Positions 61,402 to 64,000 of a stretch of DNA of 64,000 bases are shown one piece after another. Location: positions 1,084,645-1,148,644 of the forward strand of contig NZ_CP011941.1 of assembly GCF_001040845.1 (NCBI RefSeq). The letters are read 5' to 3'. Both the position numbers and the translations under genes were made by a program. Within the stretch, counting starts at the first letter, position 1. Every line of letters starts with the position of its first letter. The notes under the pieces are model-generated. The model was not told the origin of the DNA. It searched no databases and saw only the letters and a program-made list of their open reading frames with translations. Origin of the DNA: Synechococcus sp. WH 8020. Its GTDB lineage: Bacteria; Cyanobacteriota; Cyanobacteriia; PCC-6307; Cyanobiaceae.

Positions 61402-61641
61402 TCAACGATGGCGACCAAGAGGTTCAATCCAATCGACCAGCACCTCACGATGATGCAGCCAGCGTTCTGAGACACGACAACCAAGATTGACCTGACCCTC
61501 GTCCATAAGACGGCCTAAACGAATAGCAGCTGCTTCTTCAGGCCGTGAAAAGGTCTGAAGGTGATTTGTCAACCATGTAACCTCATCTTCCGTAATGACC
61601 CCCGTAGAAAGGGTTTCGAGCACAAGTTCGCCAACGGTCAT
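61402..61641 (-). CDS. Small hypothetical protein
   Basis: The 79-aa protein from ATG 61641 reads VGELVLETLSTGVITEDEVTWL, then FSRPEEAAAIRLGRLMDEGQV. It is a helical, acidic protein whose short helices resemble a small DNA- or protein-binding domain. The longer frame to 61710 looks non-coding. Confidence 0.6.
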   Translation of the reverse strand: MTVGELVLETLSTGVITEDEVTWLTNHLQTFSRPEEAAAIRLGRLMDEGQVNLGCRVSERWLHHREVLVDWIEPLGRHR

Positions 61642-61745
61642 GGGATTTGTAACAACATCGTTACATCCTGGCGCAACGGCGGCCCAACCGTGGCCCCCAT
61701 TCCTCATCAAGAGTTTTTAGGCTGGCTCTCCCTACAGGAAAATTC

Positions 61746-61904
61746 ATGCAAGCCACTCTTGCTCAGCAATTCGAAACAGAATCAATCAAGAGACAAATTG
61801 ACTCGACGACTGATTTGGCTGAACTCCAAGCACTAGCCAGACATCTTGCAGATCTCTATCTGAAGCAACGCGTTGCCACTGCCTGGGTCATAGCAAATAA
61901 GTGA
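61746..61904 (+). CDS. Small helical hypothetical protein
   Basis: The ATG frame gives QATLAQQFETESIKRQIDST, then LAELQALARHLADLYLKQRVAT. Two amphipathic helices with Leu heptads suggest a coiled-coil, similar in size to phycobilisome-degradation proteins of the NblA kind, though the match is not shown. It is divergent from the gene at 61402. Confidence 0.6.
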   Translation: MQATLAQQFETESIKRQIDSTTDLAELQALARHLADLYLKQRVATAWVIANK

Positions 61905-62483
61905 TTTAACCAATTTCAAGTTCTTCTTTTTGAAGGACTCTTAATGTGTTGCTTTGGTCTCAAGATTTAACACCAGTGCCCCCTGATTCGATAGAGACGA
62001 AAAGGCATTTTCACCAGATTGACGAAAACATATTGACGACTGATACACCATAAAAATCAGGCTCTCAGAAAAAGCTTCTTCAAATGATTCGAGCTCACAG
62101 TGACCTATGACCACCTGTCAAGCAAGATTCAGCGCTTATCAATTGCCCGTTTGCCTTACAGACCCCCGTCCACATCCGGTCCCTCCCAAAAACCTTGAGA
62201 CATTTTGAGGCGACTGCTCAAGGGATTGGACGTCCCTCACCAGATCAAAGCTGAAAGACGGTTCCAAGCACGCTGGCTGGATGCTCAGACTGCTCTGCAG
62301 TTCGACGCTCTAGCTGAGCAATCATCACGAGATGAGCCGTGAATCGAATCGCTGACAGCAACGCCAAGCCAATACAGAGAGGACAGTGAGTCAAAGTCAT
62401 AAAGACAATTTTGGAGCCAGTTCATGCCTCTGACTCCGATCCTTGCCATTTCTTGACTTAATGGAAGATTCGACAGCTGATCT
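61905..62483. other. Gene-sparse stretch
   Basis: About 580 bases. Two overlapping short plus-strand frames (62107-62208 and 62205-62342, joined by TTGA) are only weak candidates. No terminator or RNA was seen. Confidence 0.35.
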
Positions 62484-62672
62484 TCAGAAGCGGCACCCAA
62501 CCTCATGGATGAGGTCAATACTGTTGGGCCATCGCCGAATGTGCTCATAAAACTCCATGGCAAGGATGCGAGCCTCCCAAGCGTCGGACGCGTAGAAACA
62601 AGCCTCCTGTTTGCTGCCATCAGACATCTTGTAGCGAATCGTGAAATGTTTGTAGTGACTGAAATAAGCCAT
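62484..62672 (-). CDS. Small hypothetical protein
   Basis: The 62-aa protein reads AYFSHYKHFTIRYKMSDGSKQ, then YASDAWEARILAMEFYEHI. It is a small alpha/beta domain-like sequence. It starts three bases after the previous gene's stop, in one transcript. Many similar short paralogues occur in marine Synechococcus as I recall, but I cannot name the family. Confidence 0.65.
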   Translation of the reverse strand: MAYFSHYKHFTIRYKMSDGSKQEACFYASDAWEARILAMEFYEHIRRWPNSIDLIHEVGCRF

Positions 62673-62675
62673 CGG

Positions 62676-62882
62676 TTAAGCCACCATTTCGTGATCAGTC
62701 TGAATCGCGGTCGAGCCAGAGCGATTCATGATGCAAACCATCTCATCCAAAGGGTTGAGGACTCTCGCAGATTGTCCCTCCTGTTGGCTGAGGGCATGAG
62801 CAGCTCCAAAAGCCTCGATTTCAGTGGCTCTGGATCCATGATCCGTCCAGCCGGAGGAGCCCAGCTCTTGAATTCTGTACAT
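62676..62882 (-). CDS. Small hypothetical protein
   Basis: From ATG 62882, 68 aa: YRIQELGSSGWTDHGSRATEI, then VLNPLDEMVCIMNRSG. The longer frame to 63128 is less plausible. It lies three bases upstream of the 62-aa gene; their small alpha/beta design is similar. Confidence 0.6.
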   Translation of the reverse strand: MYRIQELGSSGWTDHGSRATEIEAFGAAHALSQQEGQSARVLNPLDEMVCIMNRSGSTAIQTDHEMVA

Positions 62883-63087
62883 CAATGACGATTCGTATGT
62901 ACACAACTTATGCACCCAACCTGCAAAACACGGTACAAACCACCCACATTGATCAGAAGTCTTCGGGATCACGGATGATTGATGTGGTGATAGACACAAA
63001 TAAACGCGATTTTTCAAGATTTCATCACATTCAAAGGAAATACAAGCGACGAATAGAACTCGTTGGGCATGCATGCAAAAGACCAAT

Positions 63088-63116
63088 AAAAAGGCCGTGA
63101 CCCCCCGGCCACGGCC
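63088..63116 (-). terminator. Terminator after the Nif11-type gene
   Basis: GGCCGTG (63093-63099) pairs with CACGGCC (63110-63116) around a 10-base C-rich loop. It is followed on the minus strand by TTTTTATT. It lies 108 bases past the Nif11-like gene's stop. Confidence 0.8.
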
Positions 63117-63223
63117 CACGAGACGCATTCATTGAGCTTGATCTGAACCCTTCCAATTGGGCTCTTTCGTTATGGCGCATGCAATCTCCCAGATACATCA
63201 GTGTTTGTACTCAGAAGCTTCAC

Positions 63224-63442
63224 TCAGTAACGGTGTGGATATTCACCAGGATGATCGACACGATGAACCCTCATCCCTTTTAAAGACTTACCGGATAGCA
63301 ACAGCAGCTCGCTACCAGACACGGGATAGCCGAGCTCCTGAGCGATCATTGCAACCTCAGCAGCTGTCATTGCCGACTGAACGCGGCTTTGCAAACGAGA
63401 ATCCCTTTGCAAGTGCACCAAAAAGGACTGGAGAGAGCTCAA
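63224..63442 (-). CDS. Nif11-domain small protein
   Basis: This 72-aa protein has a Nif11-like N-terminal helix bundle (SLQSFLVHLQRDSRLQSRVQ, then AEVAMIAQELGYPVSGSELLLL) and a short tail KGMRVHRVDHPGEYPHRY without Cys. Nif11-type leaders precede lanthipeptide and other RiPP precursors (prochlorosins). This member has no Cys core, so it is likely a non-RiPP paralogue. No modification enzyme is in the window. Confidence 0.85.
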   Translation of the reverse strand: MSSLQSFLVHLQRDSRLQSRVQSAMTAAEVAMIAQELGYPVSGSELLLLSGKSLKGMRVHRVDHPGEYPHRY

Positions 63443-63588
63443 ATCAGATGTCCCATGTCCTTTTTTCCGCTAGTGAATCACGAAAGGGAACCACGACGAG
63501 AGTCGACGCAAGCACAAGAACAACCGGAATGACCAACTGAAGCGGTCATGACATGACGGGCAAGGGTCGATGGAGTACGAATCAAGGC

Positions 63589-64000
63589 ATGACCCATCAC
63601 CCATCTCCAGCGATTGCTGGCCGAGAAACCGATTTGCATTCCCTTTTGCAGAATCGCAAGCCTATCTGGATACAACACACAAATCTGAGGCTTGAGGGGA
63701 TCAGCTCAGCGTTCGCCTGTGCCCTGCACATGCATCAGCCCACGATCCCTGCCGGCAAAAGCGGAGAACTGGTCTCCCATTTGCAATACATGGTTGAAAA
63801 CCAGGGGGAAGGCGACAACCACAACGCGGAGCCCTTCGCGCAGTGCTATCGACGCATGGCTGATCTCATTCCTCAGCTGATCAGCGAAGGATGCAATCCG
63901 CGAATCATGCTCGATTATTCCGGCAACCTTCTCTGGGGAGTTCACCAGATGGGTCGTGAAGACATCACAGGCTCACTGCGCCATCTCGCCTGTGATCCGA
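63589..64000 (+). CDS. Glycoside hydrolase family 57-like protein (3' truncated)
   Basis: The first 137 codons are seen. After a leader of about 45 residues comes CALHMHQPTIPAGKSGE, the GH57-type His-x-His-Gln start, then GDNHNAEPFAQCYRRMADL and IMLDYSGNLLWG. GH57 enzymes act on alpha-glucans, including glycogen branching. The start was set at ATG 63589. The rest lies outside the window. Confidence 0.78.
   Translation, partial: MTHHPSPAIAGRETDLHSLLQNRKPIWIQHTNLRLEGISSAFACALHMHQPTIPAGKSGELVSHLQYMVENQGEGDNHNAEPFAQCYRRMADLIPQLISEGCNPRIMLDYSGNLLWGVHQMGREDITGSLRHLACDP

Noticed and set aside
62107-62342. Two overlapping short plus-strand frames joined by TTGA
   Set aside because: Could be a small gene with a frameshift, but neither half shows a fold or family and starts are poor.
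1-64000. tRNA, rRNA, CRISPR array, insertion sequence or integrase genes
   Set aside because: I looked for T-loop and CCA-end patterns, regularly spaced repeats and transposase motifs and saw none.

Overview
The window looks like chromosome from a marine picocyanobacterium, most probably marine Synechococcus (subcluster 5.1 type). The evidence is phosphoribulokinase, two cytochrome c6 genes, a cyAbrB regulator, cyanobacteria-restricted families (DUF3685, DUF3727, DUF2973, YqeG), a Nif11-type peptide, dense same-strand operons and many tiny membrane-protein genes. Species assignment is inference; no rRNA or tRNA gene was recognised.

Layout. 0-30 kb is core metabolism: a His-rich G3E metallochaperone GTPase, purS-purQ, a class II and a class I fructose-bisphosphate aldolase side by side, accD, the prepilin peptidase, prk, leuB, lpxD-proB-yqeG-DUF3727-ruvX, a PerR-like Fur regulator with a DUF3685 gene, hisA, a CDP-alcohol phosphatidyltransferase and two L,D-transpeptidases. 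30-36 kb is more accessory: a GluR0-like ligand-gated potassium channel, a DUF296-glutaredoxin fusion, several small proteins and a first cytochrome c6.

36-47.5 kb is a metal-homeostasis island, nearly all on the minus strand. In transcription order it holds mntC-mntA-mntB (manganese by its ligand set), a DUF3721 secreted protein behind a Fur/Zur-like palindrome, a HupE-type Co/Ni permease behind a full cobalamin riboswitch, and a tight run of cytochrome c6, YraQ-type permease, TIGR03943-like protein, unknown anchored protein, znuC and znuB. After these come znuA behind its own Zur-like box and an outer-membrane beta-barrel with an acidic loop. This grouping of Mn, Zn and Co uptake with a cytochrome c6 is the most interesting part of the window.

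47.5-57 kb mixes short cyanobacterial genes (a 52-aa DUF2256 zinc-ribbon gene, several 30-50 aa membrane peptides) with DUF924 plus zinc ribbon, a glycosyltransferase, Cu/Zn superoxide dismutase, an alpha/beta hydrolase, YccF and cyAbrB. 57-63.2 kb is gene-sparse, AT-richer and holds only small hypotheticals, orphan hairpins and a Nif11 protein; it looks like a variable island. The window ends inside a GH57-like gene. All functional calls come from reading motifs by eye; no database search was run.
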